The translations under genes were made by a program, and so were the position numbers. 64,000 bases of DNA from Xenorhabdus japonica (lineage in GTDB: Bacteria; Pseudomonadota; Gammaproteobacteria; Enterobacterales; Enterobacteriaceae), in the NCBI RefSeq assembly GCF_900115195.1, contig NZ_FOVO01000005.1, positions 1 to 64,000 of the forward strand, in the 5' to 3' direction. This document shows positions 52,501 to 60,381 of this stretch, in pieces (within the stretch, counting starts at the first letter, position 1; every line of letters starts with the position of its first letter). The notes beneath the pieces are model-generated. The model worked only from the letters and a program-made list of their open reading frames with translations. It was not told the DNA's origin and searched no databases.

Positions 52501-54097
52501 CAGCGAGAGTATTGATGGCAACACCCTACACTTTGGCTATAATCTGCCGGGGGCGCTGAACCATTTTCAGTTCAACCAGCATGCGCCATTAACCTTTCAG
52601 CATGATGCGCTGGGACGGGAAACGGTACGTGAAAGTGCCAACGGCTTTATCCTTGCCAGCCGCTACACTGCGACGGGGTTGCTGGCGCACCAATCTGCGG
52701 GCCAGGCGACTAAACTGTTCAGGGAAACGCTGGCACAGAATGACCCGCACTTCCCGCCACAAGCAACCGCGGTAAACCGTAGCTGGCAATATGATCGTGC
52801 CCATAACGTCAGGGTGATTGATGACAGCCGCTGGGGACAAACCCGCTATCGTTACAACGTCAACGATCAGATATTGCATACCTTGTTCGATGGCTCCCGC
52901 CCGTATGAAGAACAGTTCCGTTATGATGCCAACGGTAACCTGAGCCAGCATATTCCGATGGCTGCTCAGGACGCGATGACACAAATTAACCAGCGCCAGC
53001 AGGCCGGACGGGTGGTACAGCGGGGCAATATTCGTTATCGCTATGATGACAACGGGCGGCTGGTCGAAAAAACCGAGCAGCGTGACGGTTTCCGCCCGCA
53101 AATCTGGCGCTACCGCTGGGATGTGCTGAATCAACTGACGCAATGTGAAACCCCGGACGGCTCGCGCTGGCACTATCAATACGATGCGTTTGGGCGGCGT
53201 ATCCGCAAGCTGAAAGTGCACGATGGGAAACTAGCGGCTGCTAATTTGCAGCGCTGGCTGAATGGTAAACCGGATTTGGCTCCCAAAGTCAATGCGACTG
53301 CTGGGTATGATTATCTGTGGAGCGGCGACCAGCTTATTGAGGAAACACCGCTTTATGCGGATGGCACGCCAGTGGAAGATCAGCGCATCCGCTGGCTCTA
53401 CGAACCGGGCACCCTGACACCGTCAGCACGTTTTGAGTGCGGCAAGCTACACTATATTGTCAGTGACCATCAGGGCACACCGCGTGAGATGTTGAACGAG
53501 GAAGGCGGGCTGGTCTGGGCACAGCGGCTGACCACATGGGGTAAGGCGGAACGTTCACAGGTCATTGCTTCCAATGATGCGGATTATCATGTTAACTGTA
53601 ACCTACGGTTTATGGGACAGTACGAAGATCAGGAAAGTGGGTTATACTATAACCGTTTTCGGTACTATGATCGGAATACGGGACAGTACCTGACCCCCGA
53701 CCCCATCGGGCTGCTGGGCGGGGTGAATCCGTATGGCTATGTCGATAATCCGGTCAATTTTGTTGATCCTTTCGGGCTGGAAAAATGTCCAACAATTAAA
53801 GACTCATTCGAGCAAGCAAGAAATAGGGCTTTAGCTTGGCTTACGGATAGAGGATTTAAAGCAGAAAAAGTGAATACTGGGAAATTCGGAGCTACAAAAA
53901 ACCAACCTGTAGGAATGACTACAATGGATGGAAAAACTGGTTTCAGGATTGAATATGATGAAAGAAGTGGTGCTCATATCAATGTCTTTAGTGGAAAAGA
54001 TAAAGGTGAACATTTCCTTTTTGATGCAACAGAAAAAACCGTTACTAAACTACAAAAATTATTTGATCACCCATCAAAACCACGGAGAGGATCATGA
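49553..54097 (+). CDS. rhs: Rhs-family T6SS effector with C-terminal toxin tip
   Basis: 1514 residues. Residues 1-340 are a variable N-terminal region with acidic coiled parts and a hydrophobic stretch (AIIAATTPSVVVEQALGYM). GEPVDMATGDFLQVWPVIAIPG marks the DUF6531 start near residue 340, and Tyr-Asp repeats run to about 1360, forming the cocoon that encloses the toxin. The Rhs core end reads YYNRFRYYDRNTGQYLTPDPIGL, with DPIGL and DPFGL flanking the autocleavage site near residue 1406. The last 105 residues (starting EKCPTIKDSFEQARNRALAW) are AT-rich and form the released toxin; DGKTGFRIEYDE, GAHINVFSG and GEHFLF with two conserved-looking His suggest a nuclease-like fold, but the family is not certain. 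The immunity gene overlaps the stop. It is probably loaded through the DUF2169 and PAAR-like proteins. Confidence 0.93.
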   Translation: MSERIIVTLNSADVKAEKYCKEFNIRTQAEAEQALNNADSLYRQSSRFYGDYGNDPELDVYYNQADADFEAQSFKKTAQDTVEKFKSGEFPKKEWEEEKEEDDHPGPNAALPKKPRDDSQTGEGNTLGSVVGQAGAAQNTPHDANPAVKPEAPAEKGMWDKTVDWFQETADDIKKWANESKHNLEAAWDNPGAAVIGAGKELWNTIPEMAELLGKGAIIAATTPSVVVEQALGYMGVAPVGISDLQQKAVDMVNADAIKMEMKSDAEEGGALILTGVSSATGIGGFIKGDAKAGAKVGTKIKKPLQNKKQPQKETQQHNDDATPSGNKEGSCNGTCNVKGEPVDMATGDFLQVWPVIAIPGLLPITLTRTYRSTSRFNGLFGPKWADDWSRQLVLADGKVNFTDADGVIYDFNTPDNQVLARNQHIPHYLLTGELTGELKLTDRQSQLTYHFNHAVGNTRKLSAITDRRQNAIRFIYDKQSQLIEVARTDGFRLIFGYQRQQLQTVDYLEQHKQQRLVTCHYDPQGYLNECEAFQHNHLWHEYDSQGRMIRWHDTDQTDLNLTYDEQGRVLSTTSPSGYWNDRFLYDDSARITTYIDVEGGKTQHHYDHNGLVLREVDPLGRITRRQWRHSQIVWESDPSGGITTFDYNPDGALTGIVLPTGETFAYGYDEHGQLTESILPTGECWQFHYDEQGNLTALTNPLGHKEEYQYGIHGELRQCLLPDSRQWHYAYDEQQRLAAVMTPDGQTTNLQLDELGRLRQITDALKHQTRYRYSDAHASLNGSLTEVELPDGATQQLTYDSERRVVAATDGEGRTTRYQYGAFDLLNQVIRPDGTILKFGYDRLTRLSTVTASTGETYRYERDVAGQIIRETDFTGRTIDYQYDKLGRRIQAQYPDGQQLRWHYSAAGSLAKQESWQPEDNQLVLKATTTYEYNNRHQLVKAINDDAIVEYEYNKTTGLPTCERINGREITREWDSLTGRPVSESIDGNTLHFGYNLPGALNHFQFNQHAPLTFQHDALGRETVRESANGFILASRYTATGLLAHQSAGQATKLFRETLAQNDPHFPPQATAVNRSWQYDRAHNVRVIDDSRWGQTRYRYNVNDQILHTLFDGSRPYEEQFRYDANGNLSQHIPMAAQDAMTQINQRQQAGRVVQRGNIRYRYDDNGRLVEKTEQRDGFRPQIWRYRWDVLNQLTQCETPDGSRWHYQYDAFGRRIRKLKVHDGKLAAANLQRWLNGKPDLAPKVNATAGYDYLWSGDQLIEETPLYADGTPVEDQRIRWLYEPGTLTPSARFECGKLHYIVSDHQGTPREMLNEEGGLVWAQRLTTWGKAERSQVIASNDADYHVNCNLRFMGQYEDQESGLYYNRFRYYDRNTGQYLTPDPIGLLGGVNPYGYVDNPVNFVDPFGLEKCPTIKDSFEQARNRALAWLTDRGFKAEKVNTGKFGATKNQPVGMTTMDGKTGFRIEYDERSGAHINVFSGKDKGEHFLFDATEKTVTKLQKLFDHPSKPRRGS

Positions 54098-54531
54098 CTC
54101 TTGATGAAGAAATTATAAATGAAATAAATCAACAGATTAATCCACCTACAATAATAAATGATTGGGAGAAACTTGCTGACTCTTTATCTGATTCTTTTGC
54201 ATGGAAAGGATCTAAGATAGATTGGTCAAAGACCCGTCATCATCAGACTTGTTTATATAAAAAACATGATGATTTAAAAGTATTAACAGACAAATTTATC
54301 AAGGAACATTCTATTGATGAACTTATCTCTAATAGTAACGTCATTTACTACATAAATGACTCATCTTTAGATTTTGCAATAGCTATGACTCCTGAACAAT
54401 TTGAGTCTATTTTTTTTATTGTTATCAATAAAGTACCACAACACCATTATTTTTTTAGTGATGATAAAAAATGGTGTTTTGTCATAAGTTCTGAAGGGTA
54501 TATAGATTTTGGTTTTTCAAGTCTAAGTTAG
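54094..54531 (+). CDS. presumed immunity protein for Rhs toxin
   Basis: 145 residues, AT-rich, starting in an ATGA overlap with the rhs stop, as is usual for toxin-immunity pairs. Acidic overall (LDEEIINEINQQ; DELISNSN), which suits binding a basic toxin. I do not recognise the family. Function is inferred only from position and coupling to the Rhs tip. A terminator follows immediately. Confidence 0.75.
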   Translation: MTLDEEIINEINQQINPPTIINDWEKLADSLSDSFAWKGSKIDWSKTRHHQTCLYKKHDDLKVLTDKFIKEHSIDELISNSNVIYYINDSSLDFAIAMTPEQFESIFFIVINKVPQHHYFFSDDKKWCFVISSEGYIDFGFSSLS

Positions 54532-54542
54532 AAAATACAAAA

Positions 54543-54581
54543 CCGGAAAGATCCCCGTGATCTTCCGGCTTTCTTCTTTTT
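54543..54581. terminator. terminator at start of first repeat copy
   Basis: CCGGAAAGATC-CCCGT-GATCTTCCGG followed by CTTTCTTCTTTTT. It ends the rhs-immunity transcript and, read the other way, lies just after the symE-like gene. It also marks the left boundary of the 6738-bp repeat unit. Confidence 0.85.
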
Positions 54582-54603
54582 AAGAGCGGCTCACTCCCTG
54601 CCC

Positions 54604-54927
54604 TTAGTTGCTGTTGTAATCGCCAATCAGTTCCCGCATCCGCAGCTTAATTTCGCTGAGCTGGTCTTGCTGGCGCTGGTACTGTTGTTTCATGGTGCGG
54701 GTGTCGTCACTGTCAGGAATAAGCACCAGACAGCCCTCCAGTATTTTGACGGTGAGTGTGCCACCAATATCAAAGCCTGCGGCCTTAAGCCATTGCCCTT
54801 TAAGATGGATTGCAGGCGGGGCATTGGCCTTGTCATTTTGCGGCACGTATCCCACGGTGTAATAACGTTCTGTTTTCGTCGCTTTATTTACGGCACGGTT
54901 TTGCTTAGAATGCGCCTTAGCCATCAT
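54604..54927 (-). CDS. SymE-like type I toxin family protein
   Basis: 107 residues. RYYTVGYVPQN, AIHLKGQWLKAAGFDIGG and VKILEGCLVLIP match SymE of E. coli (TMKGQWLEAAGF, VMEGCIVL), an AbrB-fold-derived protein that is SOS-induced and repressed by the antisense RNA SymR. AAGGAG stands just before two consecutive ATG codons (54927, 54924). The C-terminal tail is a charged helix not found in E. coli SymE. Such genes are frequent next to rhs loci. No antisense RNA could be defined here. A hairpin with TTCGGG/CCCGAA at 54964-54981 lies upstream. Confidence 0.82.
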   Translation of the reverse strand: MMAKAHSKQNRAVNKATKTERYYTVGYVPQNDKANAPPAIHLKGQWLKAAGFDIGGTLTVKILEGCLVLIPDSDDTRTMKQQYQRQQDQLSEIKLRMRELIGDYNSN

Positions 54928-55000
54928 TCAACTCCTTGGTAGTTGCTTGTGGTGAGCAGCGTGTTCGGGTGCCCGCCCGAATACGTTGCGTTAATCGTTT

Positions 55001-55375
55001 TTACTTCATCTTGGAAGACCAGCGTTCAGCTTCATACTTAATGATCATGCCTTCCAGTACTTCTTTTATCACCTGCCGCTGTTCCGGCTGCATATTGCTG
55101 ATCGCCTGAAACTGTAGAGCTAAATCGCTATCAGGTTGTAGCTCATCGTCTTCAAATATCAGTGAATCTGTCGTGACTCGCAATGTCTGCGCTATCTTCT
55201 TAACCGCTTCCAGAGACGGTAACGAAATCCCGCCCTCATAGCGTTTTACTTGTGTCACGTGAATGCCGATAGCATCCGCTAATGCCTGTTGTGATAAGCC
55301 TTTTTGCTTGCGCAGGGTGATGAGTCTGTTAGCAATACTCATTGAATTAAACCAGTCAGAGAAATTTGCCTTCAT
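55001..55375 (-). CDS. XRE-family transcriptional regulator
   Basis: About 124 residues. The helix-turn-helix is LRKQKGLSQQALADAIGIHVTQVKRYEGG, i.e. motifs GLSQQALADAIG and VTQVKRYEGG, followed by a helical tail with LALQFQAISNMQPEQRQVIK, a common phage-repressor-like C-terminus. ATG 55375 follows GGGGGAT; a second ATG near the HTH start (MSIANRLITL) is also possible. It is divergent from the primase-like gene across 97 bp, and the gap includes GGTATCCTATCGGATACT (55408-55425), a palindrome likely to be its operator. It probably represses the primase-like gene and itself. Confidence 0.85.
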   Translation of the reverse strand: MKANFSDWFNSMSIANRLITLRKQKGLSQQALADAIGIHVTQVKRYEGGISLPSLEAVKKIAQTLRVTTDSLIFEDDELQPDSDLALQFQAISNMQPEQRQVIKEVLEGMIIKYEAERWSSKMK

Positions 55376-55407
55376 TCTATCCCCCAAAAAATGCTTGCTT
55401 TATATCG

Positions 55408-55425
55408 GTATCCTATCGGATACTA
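55408..55425. promoter_or_regulatory. candidate XRE operator palindrome
   Basis: GGTATCCTATCGGATACT contains GTATCC/GGATAC arms with a 4-base centre, in the divergent gap between the XRE gene and the primase-like gene. The same site recurs in the second repeat copy at 62146-62163. Binding is inferred from position. Confidence 0.55.
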
Positions 55426-55472
55426 AATAAAAGAGCAATGGAATCTTGACGCAATTTTAGGAAGGTCACTTT

Positions 55473-58187
55473 ATGGCTCGCATTCCCGAAGCAGAGTTGC
55501 AACACCTGAAATCCGCCGTCTCCTTAGTGGCTGTCATTGAGCAGCAGGGGCGGCAGTTGTTTAAGCGCGGTAAGGATATGACTGTGCTGTGCCCGTTCCA
55601 TCAGGAGAAAACGCCCTCGATGATGATCACGCCCGCCAAAAATCTCTATCACTGCTTTGGCTGCGGGGCAGGCGGTTCGGTGCTCGACTGGGTAATGAAA
55701 ACCGAAGGGTTAAGTCTGCGCCATGCCGTGGAACGCCTGCGTGCCGTGCTGGGGCACAATCCGGCGATCGAGCCGCTGGTGCAGCCTGCGGAGCTGGCCG
55801 ATGAGACCCTCGGGCAACCGGTGCTGCTGTCACGGGTGGTTGCGTTTTATCACCATACGCTGCTGAATGCCCCGGAAGCACAGGCCTATCTGGCGAAGCG
55901 GCGACTCAACCATCCTGAATTAGTCGCGCAGTTTAAGCTGGGCTTTGCCAACCGCACGCTGGGCTACCGTCTGCCACCGAAAAAAGTCAAAGCCGGCGAG
56001 GAGATCCGCCGCCGCCTGATAGCGACCGGGGTGCTGCGGGAGAACGGGCGTGAGCATCTGCGTGGATCGCTGGTTGTGCCCGTTATCGGCGCTGAGGGGC
56101 AGGTACATGAGCTGTACGGGCGCAAAATCGGCGACGACCAGCGCCAGTCCATTATCCGTCATCTGTACCTGCCGGGGGCACATCAGGGGGTCTGGAATGA
56201 AGCGGCGCTGGGTGCCTCCAGAACGCTGATCCTGTGCGAATCGCTGATTGATGCGATGTCGTTCTGGGTGACGGGGCAGCGCAATGTGACAGCCGCTTAC
56301 GGGGTGAACGGCGTCATCGCGGATCACTGGCAGGCGTTCGAACAGCACGGCATTAAGCAGGTGCTGATCGCCTTTGATAATGATACCGCCGGCAATGATG
56401 CGGCCGTGAAACTGGCGGCAGCACTGGTTGCTAAAGGGATCACGCCCTTGCGCGTGGTGTTCCCGCCGGAAATGGATGCCAACGAATACCTGTGTCAGAT
56501 GGCCGAACCCGAATCGGCCTTTGCCCTGCTGATTGAGAGTGCTGTACCGATGCAGGATGCAGCGGATATGGTAGCCCTTGAGCGCCAGACGGCTGAGCCG
56601 GACACCGCGCCAGAACCCGCTTCCCCTTTAGCCGCTGGACCCGTACCCAGCGTGACGCCGAATGTCGTCTGTGAATCCGGTGAGCATGGCGAGCTGCTTA
56701 TCTCGATCGGCACACTCCAATGGTGCTTACGGGGCATGGGCGCAGTCAAAGCAGGCGCTGCCACGATGAAACTCAATGCGCAGGTGCTGGACACACAAAG
56801 CGGCGTCCTGTTCGCCGACGGGGTTGACCTGATGAGTGCCCGCAGCCGAAACAGCTATGCCAGACTGGCCGCCACCGAACTGGGGCTGGGAGAGGCTGAG
56901 TTGCGCCGTTCGCTGGGGCAGGTGTTACTGGCCGTCGAACAGGGGCAACAGCAACCCACCTCAGGCACCGAACCCCACGTACCGGCGATGGGGATCGCTG
57001 AACGGGAAGCGGCACTGGCCTTGCTGCAAGATCCCTATCTGACAGCACGAGTGACCGCTGACTTAGCCGCCTGTGGCGTGGTCGGTGAATCCACTAACTT
57101 ACTGGCGGGTTTTTTGGCGGCCGTGAGTCGCAAACTGCCCAAACCGTTAGCCGTCCTGATCCAGAGCAGCAGCGCCGCGGGAAAGAGCAGCTTAATGGAG
57201 GCGGTACTGAACCTGATACCGGAAGAAGAACGCATCCAGTACAGCGCCATGACCGGGCAAAGTCTCTTTTACCTCGGTGAAACCAATCTCCAGCATAAAA
57301 TCCTCGCCATTGCGGAAGAAGAAGGCGTGCGGCAGGCGGCCTATGCGTTGAAACTGTTGCAGTCGGATGGCGAATTAACGATGGCGAGCACGGGCAAAGA
57401 CGAAGCGACCGGAAACCTCGTTACCAAAAGTTACACGGTCAAAGGTCCGGTGATGCTGATGCTGACCACGACCGCCATTGATGTGGATGAAGAGCTGCTG
57501 AACCGCTGTCTGGTGCTGACGGTCAATGAATCCCGCGCCCAGACCGAAGCCATCCATGCGTTACAGCGCCAGAAGCAGACGCTCGAAGGCCTGCTGGCCG
57601 AGAACGAGCGGGACTATCTGACGCAGCTTCACCAGAACGCCCAGCGGTTGCTGAAACCGCTGAATGTCGTCAATCCGTATGCGCACCAACTGACCTTTAT
57701 GTCAGACAAAACCCGCACCCGCCGTGACCATATGAAATACCTGACGCTTATCCAGAGTATCGCCCTGTTGCACCAGTACCAGCGGGAAATCAAAACGGCA
57801 GAGCATCGCGGCAACACACTGGACTATATCGAAGTCACCAAAGAAGATATCAAATTAGCGAACCAGCTCGCGCATGAAATCTTAGGCCGGACGCTCGACG
57901 AGATGCCGCCGCAGACCCGCAAACTGTTATTGCTGATCCAGCAGATGGCGAACGACATGGCCGCGGCCGGGCAGCAGACGTTACGGGAAGTGCGCTTTAC
58001 CCGGCGGGATATCCGCGCTTACACGAACTGGAGCGACAGCCAGCTTAAGCTGCATTGCCAGCGCCTGAGCGACATGGAATACCTGCTGATCCACGGCGGC
58101 AGTCGCGGGCACCTGTTGCAATACGAACTACTCTGGGACGGTGACGGCGACAGTGCGCACTTAAGTGGCCTGATTGTCCCCGTATGA
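55473..58187 (+). CDS. CHC2 zinc-finger/TOPRIM/ATPase primase-like protein
   Basis: 904 residues. The N-terminal zinc finger CPFHQEKTPSM...YHCFGCGAGGSVLDW is the CHC2 domain of DnaG-type primases. A TOPRIM domain follows with the acidic Glu in LILCESLIDAMSFW and the DxD in IAFDNDTAGNDAA. The C-terminal half has a Walker A (SSSAAGKSSLME), an acidic ILAIAEEEG segment resembling Walker B, and TTTAIDVDEELLNRCL, like the helicase part of phage and island replication proteins. It is likely a fused primase-helicase for self-replication of a mobile unit. AAGG precedes the ATG. GC-rich relative to the flanking immunity gene. It reads towards the recombinase and has an XRE regulator upstream. Confidence 0.88.
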   Translation: MARIPEAELQHLKSAVSLVAVIEQQGRQLFKRGKDMTVLCPFHQEKTPSMMITPAKNLYHCFGCGAGGSVLDWVMKTEGLSLRHAVERLRAVLGHNPAIEPLVQPAELADETLGQPVLLSRVVAFYHHTLLNAPEAQAYLAKRRLNHPELVAQFKLGFANRTLGYRLPPKKVKAGEEIRRRLIATGVLRENGREHLRGSLVVPVIGAEGQVHELYGRKIGDDQRQSIIRHLYLPGAHQGVWNEAALGASRTLILCESLIDAMSFWVTGQRNVTAAYGVNGVIADHWQAFEQHGIKQVLIAFDNDTAGNDAAVKLAAALVAKGITPLRVVFPPEMDANEYLCQMAEPESAFALLIESAVPMQDAADMVALERQTAEPDTAPEPASPLAAGPVPSVTPNVVCESGEHGELLISIGTLQWCLRGMGAVKAGAATMKLNAQVLDTQSGVLFADGVDLMSARSRNSYARLAATELGLGEAELRRSLGQVLLAVEQGQQQPTSGTEPHVPAMGIAEREAALALLQDPYLTARVTADLAACGVVGESTNLLAGFLAAVSRKLPKPLAVLIQSSSAAGKSSLMEAVLNLIPEEERIQYSAMTGQSLFYLGETNLQHKILAIAEEEGVRQAAYALKLLQSDGELTMASTGKDEATGNLVTKSYTVKGPVMLMLTTTAIDVDEELLNRCLVLTVNESRAQTEAIHALQRQKQTLEGLLAENERDYLTQLHQNAQRLLKPLNVVNPYAHQLTFMSDKTRTRRDHMKYLTLIQSIALLHQYQREIKTAEHRGNTLDYIEVTKEDIKLANQLAHEILGRTLDEMPPQTRKLLLLIQQMANDMAAAGQQTLREVRFTRRDIRAYTNWSDSQLKLHCQRLSDMEYLLIHGGSRGHLLQYELLWDGDGDSAHLSGLIVPV

Positions 58188-58193
58188 TCTGCG

Positions 58194-58311
58194 CAAGTCT
58201 GGACAGGACTGAGGCAAGTCTATACCAAGTCTGCACCAAGTCTGGGCTAAGTCTGGGAAGCCAAAACCGCCCTAAAGCCATAGCCAGACAAGGTTCAGCG
58301 CCCGCAAGTCT
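58194..58311. repeat. iteron-like AAGTCT direct repeats
   Basis: CAAGTCT or TAAGTCT occurs at 58194, 58215, 58226, 58237, 58248 and 58305. Four copies (58215-58254) are spaced at exactly 11 bp, one helical turn, so a protein could bind them on one face. They lie between the primase-like gene and the recombinase, in a 218-bp gap without a gene. This is the pattern of a replication-initiator or recombinase accessory site. Confidence 0.7.
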
Positions 58312-58405
58312 GACAAAACGAAAAATCACTGTTCCGGCAACACAATAAAAACTTCCCGTCATACCGTAGTGCCGGATAGCTTCTATAACAAAAAGGACAA
58401 TCCGC

Positions 58406-59488
58406 ATGACCACTTCACACGCCAACCCGCTTATCACCTTACGGGCGCAACTGGACGCCTATCTGGATACACAGGCCGCACAGGGAAAAAGCCCGCGTAC
58501 ACGGGAAAGCTACCGGGAACGGCTGCTGCCTTTCGTGGACTGGTGCGAACAGCGCACCGTGCAGTATCCGGCTCAGGTGACGCTGGCGTTGCTGGAAAGC
58601 TGGCAGCGCTATCTGCGGGCTTACCGCAAGGCCGACGGCCAGCCTTACAGCCATAACGGCCAGCGGGAACGGTTGATCGCCCTGCGGCTGTGGTTCCGTT
58701 GGTTGTTGCAACGCCATCATATCCTCTACAACCCGACAGAGCAGATGGTGTTGCCGAAAGAAGAGAAGCGGCTGCCAGCCCAGATCCTGAGTGAACGGGA
58801 AACTGCGCAGGTGCTCGACAGCCTTGACGACCAAAGTATCTTGGGGCTTCGCAACCGGGTGATGCTGGAAGTGCTGTGGAGCAGCGGCATCCGGCGTATG
58901 GAACTGCGCCAGCTCCGGCGGGGGGATATCGACGTCGAACGCGGGGCCGTGGTGGTCAATCAGGGCAAAGGTCATAAAGACCGGGTGGTGCCCATCGGCG
59001 AGCGGGCGCTGGGCTGGCTGACACGTTATCTGGTGCAGGTCCGGCCCCGGCTGGCCGCGCACTATGACAGTGGCTACCTGTTTATCTCGCAAAAGGGCAG
59101 GCCGCTCAGTCCGGGGCACCTGACCCACATCGCCGCGAAAGCCATCCGGCAACAGGCTCAGCTTGACAAGCCGGGCGCCTGTCACCTGTTCCGGCATTCC
59201 ATGGCGACCCAGATGCTGGATAACGGGGCCGATATCCGCCATATCCAGGCGATGCTGGGACACGAAAAACTCAATACCACCCAGGTGTATACGCGGGTCG
59301 CTATCGGACACCTAAAGAAAGTGCATAAGCAAACCCATCCGGCCGAGCGTGACCCTCAGGCCTTGCCGGAAGTCGACAAGCCTGCCGAACCGCCGGAGAG
59401 CCGCTCAGCCCGTGCCAGCGGAAAGCCTGACACTGAACCGCCCCCCCGTGCACCGGACAGCCCGATCCTCCCCGTTGAGTCCGCTTAA
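58406..59488 (+). CDS. tyrosine recombinase, XerC/XerD-like
   Basis: 360 residues. The N-terminal SAM-like domain includes AAQGKSPRTRESYRERLLPF. Catalytic residues are visible: Arg in WSSGIRRMELRQL, Lys in NQGKGHKDRVVPIG, His-x-x-Arg in HLFRHSMATQML, the second His in MLGHEKLNTT, and Tyr in TQVYTRVAIGHL. After that comes a Pro- and Arg-rich tail of about 55 residues that is not typical of XerC. It could integrate or excise the surrounding unit. AAAAGGAC lies before the ATG. It follows the primase-like gene and the iteron-like repeats, and a GC-rich non-coding tract comes after it. Confidence 0.92.
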   Translation: MTTSHANPLITLRAQLDAYLDTQAAQGKSPRTRESYRERLLPFVDWCEQRTVQYPAQVTLALLESWQRYLRAYRKADGQPYSHNGQRERLIALRLWFRWLLQRHHILYNPTEQMVLPKEEKRLPAQILSERETAQVLDSLDDQSILGLRNRVMLEVLWSSGIRRMELRQLRRGDIDVERGAVVVNQGKGHKDRVVPIGERALGWLTRYLVQVRPRLAAHYDSGYLFISQKGRPLSPGHLTHIAAKAIRQQAQLDKPGACHLFRHSMATQMLDNGADIRHIQAMLGHEKLNTTQVYTRVAIGHLKKVHKQTHPAERDPQALPEVDKPAEPPESRSARASGKPDTEPPPRAPDSPILPVESA

Positions 59489-59618
59489 GTTCAGTGCGGG
59501 GGCAGACCGTGGCCGGACTGCCCGTCAGCTTCAGTGTCTGCGGGGGTACGTGGGCAATGGGCGGCCTGCACAGTTGTGTCCCCGTTAAACATATGCAGGC
59601 CGCCCAAAGCCCACTCAA

Positions 59619-59711
59619 CATAATGTAAGGGAATTATCCGCCCCTCACCGGGCGGCTCCGCGGCCCGAATCAACACTGTGCAGCGGTTCGCAGCGTATAA
59701 TTAACATTATG
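59619..59711. repeat. imperfect inverted repeat downstream of recombinase
   Basis: CATAATGTAAGGGAATTAT (59619-59637) faces ATAATTAACATTATG (59697-59711); both arms share CATAATGT and AATTAT in opposite orientation. The AT-rich arms stand out in GC-rich sequence and resemble recombinase core sites, though no crossover has been shown. The 59-bp centre is GC-rich. Confidence 0.5.
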
Positions 59712-60380
59712 TCTGTCGCCCCCGCTTATCGGCATCGCTGGGTGTGGCGCACAAGGCTGCGCCTTCTGCTGTCAGCGCCTGAGCCAGTCCTCGGCAAAAA
59801 CCCGTGTTCTGCTTTAGCTGCCATGCCACCGTCCGGCAAACAACCCTGAAAGCAGGTCGGCCTGCGGCCTCCGTGAATTTACCTCCCCCGCCCCAACCCT
59901 GCTGCACTGGCTGCGCCCGGCTCGCAGTCGCTGCGCTCCTCGCTCGTTGCCGTGCTCGCCATCTCCGCCCCGTGCAGCCCCCGCAGGGGGCTTCCCTTGG
60001 AAACACGGTGCGGTCATGCAAAGCCGTGCCCCATCTGAAACACCAGTGATCCCGAGCGTCGCAGGGCGCCGCTGGCAGGCTCTGTGCCGCCCGCACCCGC
60101 AGAACGGCCGCCCGCCGCCCAAGCAAGTTGGGCGACGTTCGCCCGTTGCTGAAAGTGAAAAACATCACAAAATCAGGCTGTTCACCAATCACAAGAAAAA
60201 AGGGGCGCTATACTGCACAATGGCTTGCGACAGTAGCCGGGCAAAAACGCACAGGGGCAAACGGGTTAAACCGCCCAAAAGTGCACTTCGGCGTTTTAGG
60301 TTCGCGGGCGTGAGCGAAACGGGTAAAAAGGGTTCTTTAATAAGCTGATAATCAAGGAAAAAATCGCTTAAAAAAGTATG
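59712..60380. other. GC-rich tract without a credible gene
   Basis: About 670 strongly GC-rich bases in which several overlapping frames stay open only because stop codons are rare. None has a ribosome binding site or a recognised product. There are GC-rich palindromic pieces, such as CCCCGCAGGGGG near 59979 and GGGCGACGTTCGCCC near 60131. It may be a structural or regulatory part of the mobile unit. The tract becomes AT-rich again at about 60330, where the Rhs tip begins. Confidence 0.5.
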
Positions 60381-60381
60381 A

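Larger units (their letters stand above)
54543..57262. repeat. long direct repeat, copy 1 (partner 61281-64000)
   Basis: Apart from two base changes in the terminator loop (CCCG versus TCTG), this stretch appears identical to 61281-64000, at a constant offset of 6738. It covers the terminator, symE-like gene, XRE gene and the first two thirds of the primase-like gene. The true right end lies beyond the window. I compared lines by eye, so rare differences may have been missed. Confidence 0.9.

Noticed and set aside
52589-53221. 210-codon minus-strand frame inside rhs
   Set aside because: Antisense shadow of the Rhs repeat region; no independent evidence for a gene.
59707-60348. Several overlapping frames of 80-160 codons on both strands in the GC-rich tract
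   Set aside because: They are explained by scarcity of stop codons in GC-rich DNA; no start signals, no recognisable domains, mutually overlapping.
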